Shown here: positions 17,687 through 27,149 of the stretch, piece after piece
How the letters are laid out: each line of letters starts with the position of its first letter
Position numbering within the stretch: the stretch's first letter is position 1
Source of the DNA: Streptosporangium violaceochromogenes
Lineage (GTDB): Bacteria > Actinomycetota > Actinomycetes > Streptosporangiales > Streptosporangiaceae
DNA length: 64,000 nucleotides
NCBI RefSeq assembly: GCF_014654615.1
Contig: NZ_BNBB01000004.1
Span: forward strand, 186,001 to 250,000
Direction: 5' to 3'
Notes under the pieces: model-generated
Told to the model about the DNA's origin: nothing
Seen by the model: only the letters and a program-made list of their open reading frames with translations
Database searches by the model: none
Program-made: the position numbers and the translations under genes

Positions 17687-18628
17687 ATGAAGACCAGTGT
17701 CGTCATCTGTGTCTACACCGAGGAGCGCTGGGAGGACATCCGGGCGGCCGTCGCGTCGGTCGAACGGCAGGAGAGCGCGCCGTACGAGATCATCTTGGTG
17801 GTCGACTACAACGCCGGCCTGCACCTGCGGCTCAAGCGGGAGTACCCCGGCGCGATCGTGGTGGAGAACACACAGGAGAAGGGACTGTCCGGTGGTAAGA
17901 ACACCGGAGCGGCCACCGCCTCCGGCGACATCGTGGCCTACCTGGACGACGACGCGGTAGCCGAGCCCGGCTGGTTGCGAGCCCTGGAGGAGGGGTTCGG
18001 GGATCCGGCCGTCGTCGGGGTGGGGGGACTGACCAGGCCGCTGTGGGCGACGGGGCGTCGCCCACGCTGGTTTCCCCGCGAGTTCGACTGGACCGTGGGC
18101 TGCACCTATCGGGGCATGCCCACGAAGCGGGCGCCGATCCGCAATGTCATGGGGGGAAACGCCGCCTTCCGCAGGGAACTCGTGGAGCGGGTCGGGGGGT
18201 TTCACACCGGCATCGGCCGCAGTGTGCAGGGGCGCAAGCCCCGGCCCCTGGGCTGTGAGGAGACCGAGTTCTGCATCCGGCTCTCCCAGCGGATTCCCGG
18301 GGCGGTCATGCTGTTCGAGCCGGAGGCGGTGATCGGTCACAAGGTGCCGGCCGTGCGCGCCCGGTTCGCCTACTTCCGGTCCCGCTGCTACGCCGAGGGC
18401 CTGTCCAAGGCGCTCGTCGCCCAGAGCGTCGGCGCCGGTGACGGACTGTCCAGCGAGCGGGCGCACGCGCTGAAGGCGCTGCCGCTGGGAGCGTTGCGCG
18501 GCGTCGGGGAGGCGCTGCGCGGCGATGTGTCCGGGCTCGCCCGGGCCGGGGCCATCGTGGTCGGGCTCGCCTGGACCGCCTGGGGGTATCTCGTCGGCTC
18601 ACTCCGGCTGAAGGTGACGAAGCCATGA
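17687..18628 (+). CDS. GT2-family glycosyltransferase with C-terminal membrane segment
   Basis: A 313-residue family GT2 enzyme. The GT-A fold starts directly at MKTSVVICVYTEERW; the DxD region is YLDDDAVAEPGW and the acceptor/catalytic region is GGNAAFRRELVERVGGF...CEETEFCIRL, typical of rhamnosyl- or mucin-type GT2 transferases. A hydrophobic C-terminal segment (about 285-305) may anchor it to the membrane. The ATG lies two bases after the previous stop, and its own stop overlaps the deacetylase start (ATGA), so the three genes are coupled. Donor sugar is unknown. Confidence 0.9.
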   Translation: MKTSVVICVYTEERWEDIRAAVASVERQESAPYEIILVVDYNAGLHLRLKREYPGAIVVENTQEKGLSGGKNTGAATASGDIVAYLDDDAVAEPGWLRALEEGFGDPAVVGVGGLTRPLWATGRRPRWFPREFDWTVGCTYRGMPTKRAPIRNVMGGNAAFRRELVERVGGFHTGIGRSVQGRKPRPLGCEETEFCIRLSQRIPGAVMLFEPEAVIGHKVPAVRARFAYFRSRCYAEGLSKALVAQSVGAGDGLSSERAHALKALPLGALRGVGEALRGDVSGLARAGAIVVGLAWTAWGYLVGSLRLKVTKP

Positions 18629-19428
18629 TCCGTGTGCCGATCCTGATGTACCACTCGATCTCCGACCGGCCCAACGCCGAGACGAAGCCGCTGGCCGTAC
18701 GGCCCTCGGCCTTCGCCGAGCAGCTCTCCTACCTGAAGGAGAACGGGTTCACGCCGCTGACGGTTGCCGACCTGGTCGCCTCCCTGCACAGGAACAACGG
18801 GCGCTCCATCCCGGAGCGCCCGGTCGTGGTGACCTTCGACGACGGCTACGCCGACTTCCACAGCGAGGCCCTGCCCCTGCTGGAGGGCCACGACTTCCCC
18901 GCCACCGTCTTCCTGACCAGCGGATGGGTCAGCGACGCGGGCGAGGACGCCGCGGGCAGGCCGCTCGACGCGATGCTGTCGTGGGGCCAGGCCCGTGAGG
19001 CCGCCTCCTGCGGCATCGAGATCGGCGGTCACAGTCACAGTCACCCGCAGCTCGACCAGTTGCCCGACGAGCGGCTCCGTCAGGAACTGCGGCGCAACAA
19101 GGCACTGCTGGAGGACAAGATCGGCGCTCTGGTCTCCACCATGGCCTACCCCTACGGCTACTCCAGCGCGCGGGTGCGCAGGGAGGTCCGGCGGGCCGGC
19201 TACTGGGCGGCCTGCGCGGTGAACAACGCCATCGCCGCCGACCGGCACGACGTGCTCGCGCTGCCGCGCCTGACCGTCACCGACGGCACCTCGATGAGGA
19301 TGTTCGGCCGGGCGGTCGAGGGCAGCCAGGTTCCGCTGATCTACATGAAGGAGCGTGTGCTGACCAAGGGTTACGCCGTTGTCAGACGCACCCGGTACGG
19401 CCTGCGCCGGGTGCGCGGCCTCGCGTAG
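18625..19428 (+). CDS. Polysaccharide deacetylase (NodB domain)
   Basis: A 267-residue carbohydrate esterase family 4 enzyme. The N-terminal VPILMYHSISDRP is typical; motif 1 is TFDDGYAD (catalytic base and metal Asp) and motif 2 is HSHSHP, which supplies the metal-binding histidines; YPYGYSS is the RxxPY/PxG-like motif 3. No signal peptide is seen, so it probably works at the cytoplasmic face or is exported otherwise. It would remove N-acetyl groups from hexosamines of the polymer, while the CelD-like proteins would add acyl groups. The start overlaps the preceding GT2 stop by 4 bp. Confidence 0.9.
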   Translation: MIRVPILMYHSISDRPNAETKPLAVRPSAFAEQLSYLKENGFTPLTVADLVASLHRNNGRSIPERPVVVTFDDGYADFHSEALPLLEGHDFPATVFLTSGWVSDAGEDAAGRPLDAMLSWGQAREAASCGIEIGGHSHSHPQLDQLPDERLRQELRRNKALLEDKIGALVSTMAYPYGYSSARVRREVRRAGYWAACAVNNAIAADRHDVLALPRLTVTDGTSMRMFGRAVEGSQVPLIYMKERVLTKGYAVVRRTRYGLRRVRGLA

Positions 19429-19462
19429 GAACACGTCCTCGGGCGTGGGGGGAGGTTAGGGC

Positions 19463-20806
19463 ATGAGCGCGACGGTGGACGAGCGGCCGGGAGGGCGGCT
19501 GACCGAGATGCGTCGGCGGCTGCTGCGCGACCTGCGCAATCCGCTGTTCCGGAACGGTTACGCACTCATGGCCAACACCGCCATCACCGCCGTGCTGGGC
19601 ATGGGGTACTGGTGGCTGGCCGCCCGGCTCTACGCGCCGGCGGACTTCGGCAGGGGCCAGGCGGTGATCACCGCCATGCGGCTGTTCGCCTCGCTGACCG
19701 CCCTGGGATTCGTCGGGGCGCTGGCCAGGTTCATCCCGGTGGCGGGGCGCCGTACCCCCGAGCTGATCATCAGGGCGTACATGATCGCCGGGGCCACCGG
19801 CATGACCGCCGCACTCGGGTTCCTGGTCACGCTGCCGTGGTGGGGGCCGACCTACGCCACCCTCGGAGGGCTCGGCCCGGGGCTGTTCTTCCTGGTGTCG
19901 GTGCTGGTCTGGTCGGTCTTCACCCTGCTGGACGTCACGCTGGCCGGGCTGCGCAAGGCGGTCTGGGTGCCGGTCAACAGCCTCGGCTACGGGCTGGTGA
20001 AGATGGCGATGCTGGTCGGGCTGGCGTTCGCGCTGCCCCGCGACGGCATCTTCGTCTCCTGGATCATCCCCGCAGCCATGGCGCTGATCCCGATCAACAT
20101 TTTCATCTTCAGGAAGGTCGTCCCCCGCCACGCCGGGGAGAGCCGCGACGGCACCCCGCCGCTCGCCTTCCGCGCGGTCGGCCGGTTCCTGTCGGGAGAC
20201 TATCCCGGCACGCTGTCGATCCTGGCGAGCGTCTACCTCATCCCGGTCCTGATCGCCGCCAGGGTGGACGAGGTCACCTTCGGTTACTTCTCCATGGCCC
20301 ACACGCTGGGCGCGCTCATCGAGCTGCTGGCGATGAACATGGCCACCTCGCTGACCGTGGAGGGGTCGTTCGAGCGGGAGCGGCTGGGGTCGAACGCGCG
20401 GCGGGCGCTCCAGCGGGCTTTTATGATCATCGTTCCCATCGTGGCGGTGACGGTTCTCGCGGCCCCGCTGATCCTCGGCGTCTTCGGTTCCGGCTTCGCC
20501 GAGCGGGGCACGCTGCTGCTGCGGCTGATGGCCGTCGCCGTCCTGCCGCGGGTGCTGATCGAGATCTATCTGAGCGGCCTGCGGGCCCTGGGGCGGGCCC
20601 GCAGGCTGGCGTTCGTCCAGGTGTTCCTGGCGGTGCTCGTACTCAGCGGCACCCTGCTGCTCTTCCCCCGCACGGGGGTGAACGCGGTGGGATACGCGCT
20701 GCTGCTGAGCGAGTTCCTGATCGCTCTGCTGATTCTTCCCGGACTACGCAAAATACTCAAAGGTGACGAAACTCCGCGTTCGGCCGTCGCACCCGGGTCC
20801 GCGTAG
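19463..20806 (+). CDS. Wzx-like polysaccharide flippase (MOP superfamily)
   Basis: A 447-residue membrane protein with about twelve transmembrane helices, N-terminal NPLFRNGYALMANTAITAVLGMGYWWLAARLYAPADFGRGQA-type start and conserved polar helix residues as in lipopolysaccharide/polysaccharide exporters of the MOP superfamily. It probably moves lipid-linked repeat units across the membrane. The ATG follows GGGGGGAGG. Its position between the transferases and the large polymerase-like protein fits a Wzx/Wzy-type assembly pathway. Confidence 0.88.
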   Translation: MSATVDERPGGRLTEMRRRLLRDLRNPLFRNGYALMANTAITAVLGMGYWWLAARLYAPADFGRGQAVITAMRLFASLTALGFVGALARFIPVAGRRTPELIIRAYMIAGATGMTAALGFLVTLPWWGPTYATLGGLGPGLFFLVSVLVWSVFTLLDVTLAGLRKAVWVPVNSLGYGLVKMAMLVGLAFALPRDGIFVSWIIPAAMALIPINIFIFRKVVPRHAGESRDGTPPLAFRAVGRFLSGDYPGTLSILASVYLIPVLIAARVDEVTFGYFSMAHTLGALIELLAMNMATSLTVEGSFERERLGSNARRALQRAFMIIVPIVAVTVLAAPLILGVFGSGFAERGTLLLRLMAVAVLPRVLIEIYLSGLRALGRARRLAFVQVFLAVLVLSGTLLLFPRTGVNAVGYALLLSEFLIALLILPGLRKILKGDETPRSAVAPGSA

Positions 20807-20811
20807 CCCCC

Positions 20812-23784
20812 ATGATGTTAGACGTGAGGCAACGGGCAGGTAATGACGTGACAACGGAGGCGGCCGAAGCCGCCGAGGTCGGGGACACCGGATCCACCCA
20901 CCCCTCGCCCCCGGACCGGCCGCGCGCCGGGTCGGGGAGCCGATCCGCCGAACCGCCCGCCGGACCCGACTCCGGCGCTTCCGACGGCGACGACCCGACG
21001 GCCACCGCGGTCTTCCGCGTGCCCGTCGTCTCCGGTCGCCCGCCGTCCCCCTCCCCGGGGCGGGGCGAGGACGACGCCCCCGAGCCCGGCGAACCGCGGG
21101 CCTCCGGCCCCGGGGAGACCGGGGAGACCGGGGAGTCCCGGGAACCCGGCGACGCCGAGGGCCCCGAGCGGCCGGGAGAGACCGGGAAATCCGGGGGGTC
21201 TGGGGGGTCCGGGGGCGAGGTCGCCGGCGCGGGCGTTCCCGGAACCACCGAGGCCCGTCACGAGGACGGCGGCTCGATCCTGGACAGCTCCGTCGTGGAC
21301 ACCTCGGTGATCGACACCTCGGTCATGGTCCCGGCGGAGGACGAGAACGGGAACGACGAGGGCGACCGGGGCGACCGGGGCGACCGAAACGACAGGGCCG
21401 CCAGGCGCGTTCCCCGGACGGCAGGCGAAGCCGCCACGCCCCCTCCGGCCGCTCTCGGAACAGGTCCGGCGTCGCCCCCGAGGACGGGGGCGACGGCGAG
21501 CGGCGCCCCGGCCGACACCACCGCGGACCTGCGCCGTCGCTCCGGCCCGGCGCCGGGCCGTACGGCGGGCTCGCCGGCCACGGCGACCGCCACGCCCCCC
21601 GGCCCCACCGGTGAAGCCGGCGGCCCCGTCGCCAAGCCCTCCTGGGCCGCGACGCTGGTGCGGACGGCCGGCACCTGGCTGCCGCCGCTGCTCACCGTCG
21701 AGGGCCTGATCATGTACGTGCTGGCCCTGCGCGTGGCGCCGGGCCCGCTGCGCGGCGTCGACCTGACCCACATCGACGGCCTGGGGCTGATCTCGGCGCT
21801 GCCCGGCACCGCCTTCGCCGCGATCCTGCTGATGATCACGGCCTTCTTCGTGACGATCGCGCAGAACACCGACCGCAAGTTCCTGCTGCTCTTCCAGATC
21901 GCGGCGATCACCTTCGCCCTGCACGGCGCGGCGGCGCTGATCGAGGACACCCCCCGCTTCCACACGGCTTACGTGCACGCGGGCTTTGTGGAGTTCATCA
22001 ACCGCACGGGCATGTCCTCCCCCATCCTCGACGCCCGTTTCGCCTGGCCGGGCTTCTTCGCGCTGGTGGCGTTCGTCACCAAGGCGGCCGGGGTCACCGA
22101 CCTGACGACGATCATGCGCTGGACGCCGCTGCTGTCCAACCTGCTGTACCTGCTGCCGTTCGTGCTGATCCTGCGCCAGGTGGTGGCCACCACCCGCGCC
22201 CGCTGGTTCGCCGCGCTGCTGTTCGTCATCGTCCAGTGGATCGGCCAGGACTACCTCTCGCCCCAGGGCTTCACCTACGCGATCTACCTGGCCTTCGTGG
22301 CGATCGTGCTCCGCTGGTTCGGCAAGGTCGAGCCCCGCGGGCAGACGGCGCCCCCCAAGGGCCGGATACGGCGCCTGCTGGCCCGTCTGGACGGCCTGAC
22401 GTCCGGGGAGCTCGCCCACTCCACGGGGGTGTACGACCGCTCGATCATGCTCATCGTGCTGATCGGGCTGTTCGGCACCGCCACGGCCTCGCACCAGATC
22501 ACGCCCTTCATGATGCTCGGTGTGCTGACCGGCCTCATCCTGCTGCGGCGTTGCTCGCTGAGCTGGGCCCTGCCGTTCTTCCTGGGCCTGATGGTGCTCG
22601 CCTGGATCAGCTACCAGACGGTCACCTTCTGGAGCGGGCACATCGACCAGCTCTTCGGCGGCCTGGGCCGGGTCCTGGAGAACCTTCAGCGCAACACCGG
22701 CGACCGGATCGAAGGCAGCGACCCCCGGCACGCCATGGTGCTGATGGCCCGGCTCGGCATCTGCGCCGTCATCCTGCTGCTGGCCGCCACCGGCCTGCTG
22801 CGCCGCCTGCGGCGCGGGGTCGGCGACCGCGCCGCCCTGCTCCTGCTCTGCGTCCCGGTGCTCGCCCTCGGCCTGCAGAGCTACGGGGGGGAGATCGGGC
22901 TGCGGATCTACCTGTTCGCGCTCCCCGGCGCCTGCATCCTGGCCGCCTACGCGTTCTTCCCGAACCTTCCCGCGGGCACGGCCGAGTCCCCCGAGGAGAC
23001 GGTGCCGATCCGCAGGCGCAACATCCGGTTCAACCCGGAGCTGACCCGCCGGATCTCCCTGCTGCTGGCCGCCGGGTGCGCACTGGTACTCGCGATGGCC
23101 TTCCTCGTCGCCCGCTACGGCAACGAGCAGTTCGAGCGGGTCTCCAAGGGCGAGGTCCAGGCGATGCACTACGTCTACCGGCACGACGAGCCGAGCGGGC
23201 GCGTGCTGTTCCTGGTCCCGACCATCGGCCCGGAGGTCACGCCCACGATCCCGTGGGGCGAACGGGACTTCGACAAGATCTCCTACCAGCAGGTGCTGGT
23301 CGACAAGAACCCGGCGCAGCTCTCCTCGGTGATCGACAAGCTCCGCATGCTGCCGCCCAACACCTACCTCATCGCCAGCCGGGGGCAGGCCGCCTACCTC
23401 CAGCTCAACCACGGCTTCCCCGACGACTGGGCCAAGCGGTTCCGCGCGGCCCTGGACGTCTCACCGGAGCTGAAGCGGGTCTTCAACAGCCGCGACGCCG
23501 CGGTCTACACGCTGAAGTCGTATCCGAAGGACGCCGAGATCCCCGAGCCCCAGCCCCTGCTGGGCTTCGGCGACAGAGGGTCGCCGCTGACCCCGATCGG
23601 CCTGGGTGCCCTGGGCGTCACCTGGGCGGCGCTGTTCGCCTACGAGATGTACCGGCTGCGCGGGCTGGACCGCGCCCCCCGGACCAGGCGGCGCATCCTG
23701 TTCGTCGCGGTGCCCGCGTTCGTCCTGGCCGTGGCGGTCATCGTCGAACGTTTCATCGTCATCGGGTTCAGTCAGCTGCAATAG
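20812..23784 (+). CDS. Large polytopic membrane protein, putative polysaccharide polymerase
   Basis: A 990-residue protein. The first ~270 residues are low-complexity and probably disordered: Pro/Gly/Glu/Asp-rich with GETGE, VVDTSVIDTSV and GDRGDRGDRND repeats. Then come about twelve transmembrane helices (about 285-745) followed by a soluble domain of ~160 residues (about 770-910, with WGERDFDKISYQQVL and PPNTYLIASRGQAAYL) and two more hydrophobic segments at the C-terminus. The architecture resembles Wzy polymerases or membrane-bound C-type glycosyltransferases; I cannot assign a named family. The ATG starts six bases after the flippase stop; a GTG at 20848 is an alternative. Confidence 0.75.
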   Translation: MMLDVRQRAGNDVTTEAAEAAEVGDTGSTHPSPPDRPRAGSGSRSAEPPAGPDSGASDGDDPTATAVFRVPVVSGRPPSPSPGRGEDDAPEPGEPRASGPGETGETGESREPGDAEGPERPGETGKSGGSGGSGGEVAGAGVPGTTEARHEDGGSILDSSVVDTSVIDTSVMVPAEDENGNDEGDRGDRGDRNDRAARRVPRTAGEAATPPPAALGTGPASPPRTGATASGAPADTTADLRRRSGPAPGRTAGSPATATATPPGPTGEAGGPVAKPSWAATLVRTAGTWLPPLLTVEGLIMYVLALRVAPGPLRGVDLTHIDGLGLISALPGTAFAAILLMITAFFVTIAQNTDRKFLLLFQIAAITFALHGAAALIEDTPRFHTAYVHAGFVEFINRTGMSSPILDARFAWPGFFALVAFVTKAAGVTDLTTIMRWTPLLSNLLYLLPFVLILRQVVATTRARWFAALLFVIVQWIGQDYLSPQGFTYAIYLAFVAIVLRWFGKVEPRGQTAPPKGRIRRLLARLDGLTSGELAHSTGVYDRSIMLIVLIGLFGTATASHQITPFMMLGVLTGLILLRRCSLSWALPFFLGLMVLAWISYQTVTFWSGHIDQLFGGLGRVLENLQRNTGDRIEGSDPRHAMVLMARLGICAVILLLAATGLLRRLRRGVGDRAALLLLCVPVLALGLQSYGGEIGLRIYLFALPGACILAAYAFFPNLPAGTAESPEETVPIRRRNIRFNPELTRRISLLLAAGCALVLAMAFLVARYGNEQFERVSKGEVQAMHYVYRHDEPSGRVLFLVPTIGPEVTPTIPWGERDFDKISYQQVLVDKNPAQLSSVIDKLRMLPPNTYLIASRGQAAYLQLNHGFPDDWAKRFRAALDVSPELKRVFNSRDAAVYTLKSYPKDAEIPEPQPLLGFGDRGSPLTPIGLGALGVTWAALFAYEMYRLRGLDRAPRTRRRILFVAVPAFVLAVAVIVERFIVIGFSQLQ

Positions 23785-23796
23785 GGGCGAAAGCAA

Positions 23797-23818
23797 CCGG
23801 GGGGCACACGCCCCCCGG
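23797..23818 (+). terminator. Hairpin after the polymerase-like gene
   Basis: A perfect 9-bp stem (CCGGGGGGC and GCCCCCCGG) with an ACAC loop, followed by an AT-richer stretch, lies 13 bp after the stop of the polymerase-like gene. It could end or attenuate the cluster transcript before the DUF418 gene. Confidence 0.55.
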
Positions 23819-23880
23819 CATAATGATCACTATTTTCCGGGGGGCGTGGGGTATCACGCGGTATGTCGAGGGACGGGTAG

Positions 23881-25134
23881 ATGGTCAACGGGGAACACCG
23901 CGGCCTGCTGGAAACCACCACGGCCCCGGCCGCCACACCCCGGAGGATCGCCGCCGTCGACGCCCTCCGCGGGTTCGCGCTCTTCGGCATCGTGGTCGTG
24001 AACATCGCCTACCTCGCCTCCGGATACCGGATGGCGGGGCTGGCCGAGCCGGCGTTCTCCACACCGCTCGACTGGGAGGTGCGCTGGATCGTCACAATAT
24101 TCTTCGAGAACAAGTTCTACCTCCTGTTCTCCTTCCTGTTCGGCTACAGCCTCACCCTCCAGATCGACTCGGCCGCCACCGCGCGGGCGGCCTTCGTACC
24201 CCGTTTCCTGCGCCGCCTGACCGGACTGCTCCTGCTCGGCCTCGCCCACGCCGTCCTGCTGTTCCCCGGTGACATCCTGACCACCTACGCCATGGTGGGG
24301 CTGGTTCTGCTGGCCGTACGGAGGATCGCTCCACGGACCGCCGTGCGCGCCGCGGTGGCGCTGACCGCGATGCTCGCCGCAGGGCTCGGGCTGCTGGCCG
24401 TGGCGGCCCTGCTGGGCGCCGACGCCTCGGGAACGGTCGCCGGGGGCGCCGCCGAGGCGGCCAGGTCCGACATGGCGCTGCACGGCTCGCCGCTGATGAT
24501 CATCTCCGAGCACCTGCACAAGCTCGGCAGGATCGTCGTGCTACGGGTCCTCTTCCAGGGGCCCGCGGTGCTGGCCGCCTGCCTGGTGGGACTGGCCGTC
24601 GGCAGGAAGCGCACCCTCGCCGACCTGCCCGCGCACACCGCGGCGCTGCGCAGGATCCGGCGGGTGGGCTTTCCGGTCGGGCTCTGCGGGGCGCTGCTCT
24701 ACGCGCACTCGACCTGGTGCGGCGGCGGCAGCGCCTACCACATGCTCGGCCAGGCCGTGGACCTGCTCACCGCCCCGCTGCTGGCCGCCGCCTACGGCGC
24801 CACCCTGCTGCTCGCGCTGCCCTCGGCCCCGCGCCTGACCGCCGTGCTCGTGCCGCCGGGCCGGATGGCGCTGACCAACTACCTCGGCCAGTCCCTCATC
24901 TGCGCGCTGATCTTCACCGGCTACGGGCTCGGCCTGGTGGACCGCCTCAGCCCCCTGGCCCTGGTGGGAATCGCCGTCGCCATCTTCGCCCTCCAGGCGG
25001 CCTACAGCCGTCTGTGGCTACGCCGCCACCGCTACGGGCCGGTCGAGTGGCTGCTGCGGTGGTTCACCAACGGGCGCGCCCCCTCGCGCGCCGGGCGCGC
25101 CCGGTCTAGGCGCCGCCGCGCCCGCTCCACCTGA
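23881..25134 (+). CDS. DUF418-family membrane protein
   Basis: A 417-residue polytopic membrane protein. The N-terminal RRIAAVDALRGFALFGIVVVNI is the hallmark of DUF418/DUF1624-type proteins, which are related to heparan-alpha-glucosaminide N-acyltransferase and other membrane acyltransferases; the C-terminal DUF418 core includes GRMALTNYLGQSL and GPVEWLLRWFT. It may acylate an exported glycan, which suits its location behind the polysaccharide cluster, but transport or other roles are possible. The 3' end overlaps the convergent hydrolase gene by 29 bp. Confidence 0.85.
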   Translation: MVNGEHRGLLETTTAPAATPRRIAAVDALRGFALFGIVVVNIAYLASGYRMAGLAEPAFSTPLDWEVRWIVTIFFENKFYLLFSFLFGYSLTLQIDSAATARAAFVPRFLRRLTGLLLLGLAHAVLLFPGDILTTYAMVGLVLLAVRRIAPRTAVRAAVALTAMLAAGLGLLAVAALLGADASGTVAGGAAEAARSDMALHGSPLMIISEHLHKLGRIVVLRVLFQGPAVLAACLVGLAVGRKRTLADLPAHTAALRRIRRVGFPVGLCGALLYAHSTWCGGGSAYHMLGQAVDLLTAPLLAAAYGATLLLALPSAPRLTAVLVPPGRMALTNYLGQSLICALIFTGYGLGLVDRLSPLALVGIAVAIFALQAAYSRLWLRRHRYGPVEWLLRWFTNGRAPSRAGRARSRRRRARST

Positions 25135-26563
25135 CCTCGTACGGCCTCAGATCGAACCGCCTGCCGTCCACCGTCGCGGTGACGGGGGTGGAGGCGGTGT
25201 TGACCATCACGAGCTGACGCTCCTGGGCCAGCACCCGCACCCTGGGGTCGGAGGAGGTGACCTTCGCCAGGGAGACCCCGGCGGGGAACCACCGGGTGAA
25301 GCCGCTCAGGACGCCCGCCATCGGCATCTCACCGCCCTGGCCGGGACGCCACAGGCAGCCCGGACAGGGCTGGCCGGCCTTGCGCTGGGGGTTCCAGTAG
25401 AGGGCGGTGGTGGCGCCGCCGGCGGCGAACTCCATCATGGCCACCGTCTGCACGGCCGTCCGGCGCTCCTCGGTCCAGTCGGCGCTCTCCGGCGCGACGT
25501 ACCACTCGGCCCACCAGACGGGGAGGTTGCCGCTCTTCTCCCGCAGCCAGGTGGTGACGGCGCCGAACTTGGCGAGCGCGGTGAACTCGTCGGGGACCAG
25601 GCCGGCGTCCTTGGTCATCGAGGCGCCGTCGACCACGATGAAGTCGGCGCCCTTCTTGTGGTCGATCCAGTATTCGACGGCGTCCAGGTCACGCTGGTCG
25701 ACCACCCCCCAGGCCCCCTGCAGCTCCGAGCCGCCCCCCTTGCTGTTGCTCACGATCGGGATGTACGGACCGCCGACCTTGATGTCCCTGTTCACGTCCT
25801 TGAGCGCGGTGTAGACCTTGTTGTAGAGCTCGGTGTAGGCCTCGGCGTCCCAGCGGTTGGCCGCCGTGCTCCAGAAGCCCTTGAACTCGTTCCAGACCAT
25901 GAAGTGCTTGACGGTCGGGTAACGCCGGGCCACCGTGGCGGCCAGCTTGGCGAAGTCGTCGAAGTTCTCGCGCCGGGGGGCGGTCTCCAGGGCGCTCCAG
26001 TCGGTACGGCCCTCGGTGCCGCCCTTCATCCAGTCGGGCGCGCAGCACAGCGTGATCACCGGGACGGCCTGGGAGTCGGCCATGAACTGGATCCGGCGGT
26101 CGAGGTTGCGGAAGTCGTATCTGCCGGGGGCCGGCTCGGGGTTGCCCGCGCCCCAGCCCATGATGTGCTGGTTCTGCACCAGCGGCACCCTGCTGAGGGT
26201 GTGCGCGGCGGCCTCGGAGACCTCGGGCGCCTCGGCGTCGCCGCTGAACTCGGTGTGGGTGACGCCCCAGCGCGGCCAGTCGGCGGTGGCCGGGGGCTCG
26301 CGCAGGACGGGCGCCGGCTGCTCGGGGGGGATCGTCATGACCTGCCCCCGCGGCCTGTCCGGCCTGGCGGAGAGGAGGGCGATGCCGATGAGGAGCACCA
26401 GCGCGACACACCCCGCCCCCAGTGCGACCGGCCAGCTCGGGCGCCGCCGTTGGTGCCGTCCGTTCGTCGGTATCACCGTTCGTCCCCGATCCTCGCCTCG
26501 GTTCTTAAAGCGTTCCACAGCGACGATGACGGCGCCCCGCGACCTCGCGTGGTTCACAGACAA
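25106..26563 (-). CDS. Membrane-anchored clan GH-A glycoside hydrolase (GH39-like)
   Basis: A 485-residue type II membrane protein: Arg-rich N-terminus, one transmembrane segment (about 45-66), then an extracellular (beta/alpha)8 hydrolase. The likely acid/base Glu is in FMVWNEFKGFW and the likely nucleophile in VWWAEWYVAP, the spacing expected of clan GH-A retaining enzymes, with closest resemblance to GH39/xylosidase-like proteins. A small C-terminal beta domain follows. Similar hydrolases embedded in exopolysaccharide clusters trim or release the polymer during export. It is transcribed against the cluster. The first 23 residues before RGEDRGRTVIP may not be translated. Confidence 0.78.
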   Translation of the reverse strand: MSVNHARSRGAVIVAVERFKNRGEDRGRTVIPTNGRHQRRRPSWPVALGAGCVALVLLIGIALLSARPDRPRGQVMTIPPEQPAPVLREPPATADWPRWGVTHTEFSGDAEAPEVSEAAAHTLSRVPLVQNQHIMGWGAGNPEPAPGRYDFRNLDRRIQFMADSQAVPVITLCCAPDWMKGGTEGRTDWSALETAPRRENFDDFAKLAATVARRYPTVKHFMVWNEFKGFWSTAANRWDAEAYTELYNKVYTALKDVNRDIKVGGPYIPIVSNSKGGGSELQGAWGVVDQRDLDAVEYWIDHKKGADFIVVDGASMTKDAGLVPDEFTALAKFGAVTTWLREKSGNLPVWWAEWYVAPESADWTEERRTAVQTVAMMEFAAGGATTALYWNPQRKAGQPCPGCLWRPGQGGEMPMAGVLSGFTRWFPAGVSLAKVTSSDPRVRVLAQERQLVMVNTASTPVTATVDGRRFDLRPYEVRWSGRGGA

Positions 26564-27149
26564 GCGTTATCGACCGCGAGATCACGTTAGCCCGAGCTGC
26601 TTGCAGAACACTTGAGACTTCTACCGCACATCCTCTCCGGGCGGGTAACCCGCCGCGGGTCGGGCCATGCACGGCCTCCCCGCCCGCGGCGGCTCAGCCC
26701 TCCGGCGCGCGGCGGGCCCGCTCGATGAGCGTGGGAACGGCCCCGCCGACGCGCTCGAAGCCCTCCCCCACAGTCTTACCCTGCCGGAACCTCGCGTGGA
26801 CGCCCTCCGCGACAACCGGGGGCCCGTCGTCGCCGGACGCGGCTCTCCCGTGTTCGGGAGGTTGACGGCCATCCACGCTCTGAGGCGGGTACCGTCGATG
26901 CCGGGAACGGTCACGGTTCCTCGCCGGAGCATCCCCGGGACGGAAACCCCCGGCCGACGGGGAGGCGGTCCGGAGAGCGGGGGCGAAGGGCCGCCGGAGA
27001 GGCCGAAACGTTGTGCCCCCGCGACCGCACCTACGCGTCCAATCCTTTACCGTTACATTACGCGCCAACCTGCATACTTGGGCCCACACGTCCTGCACGC
27101 ATCCATGCTGGAAGGCGCCGGGGAAACCGCACACCCCCAGTAGGAGCTC
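26564..27149. other. 586-bp divergent intergenic region
   Basis: No convincing gene. It separates the minus-strand hydrolase from the second acyltransferase gene and should hold both promoters. GC is high in the middle; the last 120 bp are relatively AT-rich (CAATCCTTTACCGTTACATT near 27040) and are the likely promoter zone for the acyltransferase. Open frames on both strands here have no ribosome site or recognisable domain. Confidence 0.5.

Noticed and set aside
20818..23412. An 864-residue minus-strand open frame opposite the polymerase-like gene
   Set aside because: Low-complexity composition and no domain; it is a codon-bias shadow of the membrane protein gene.
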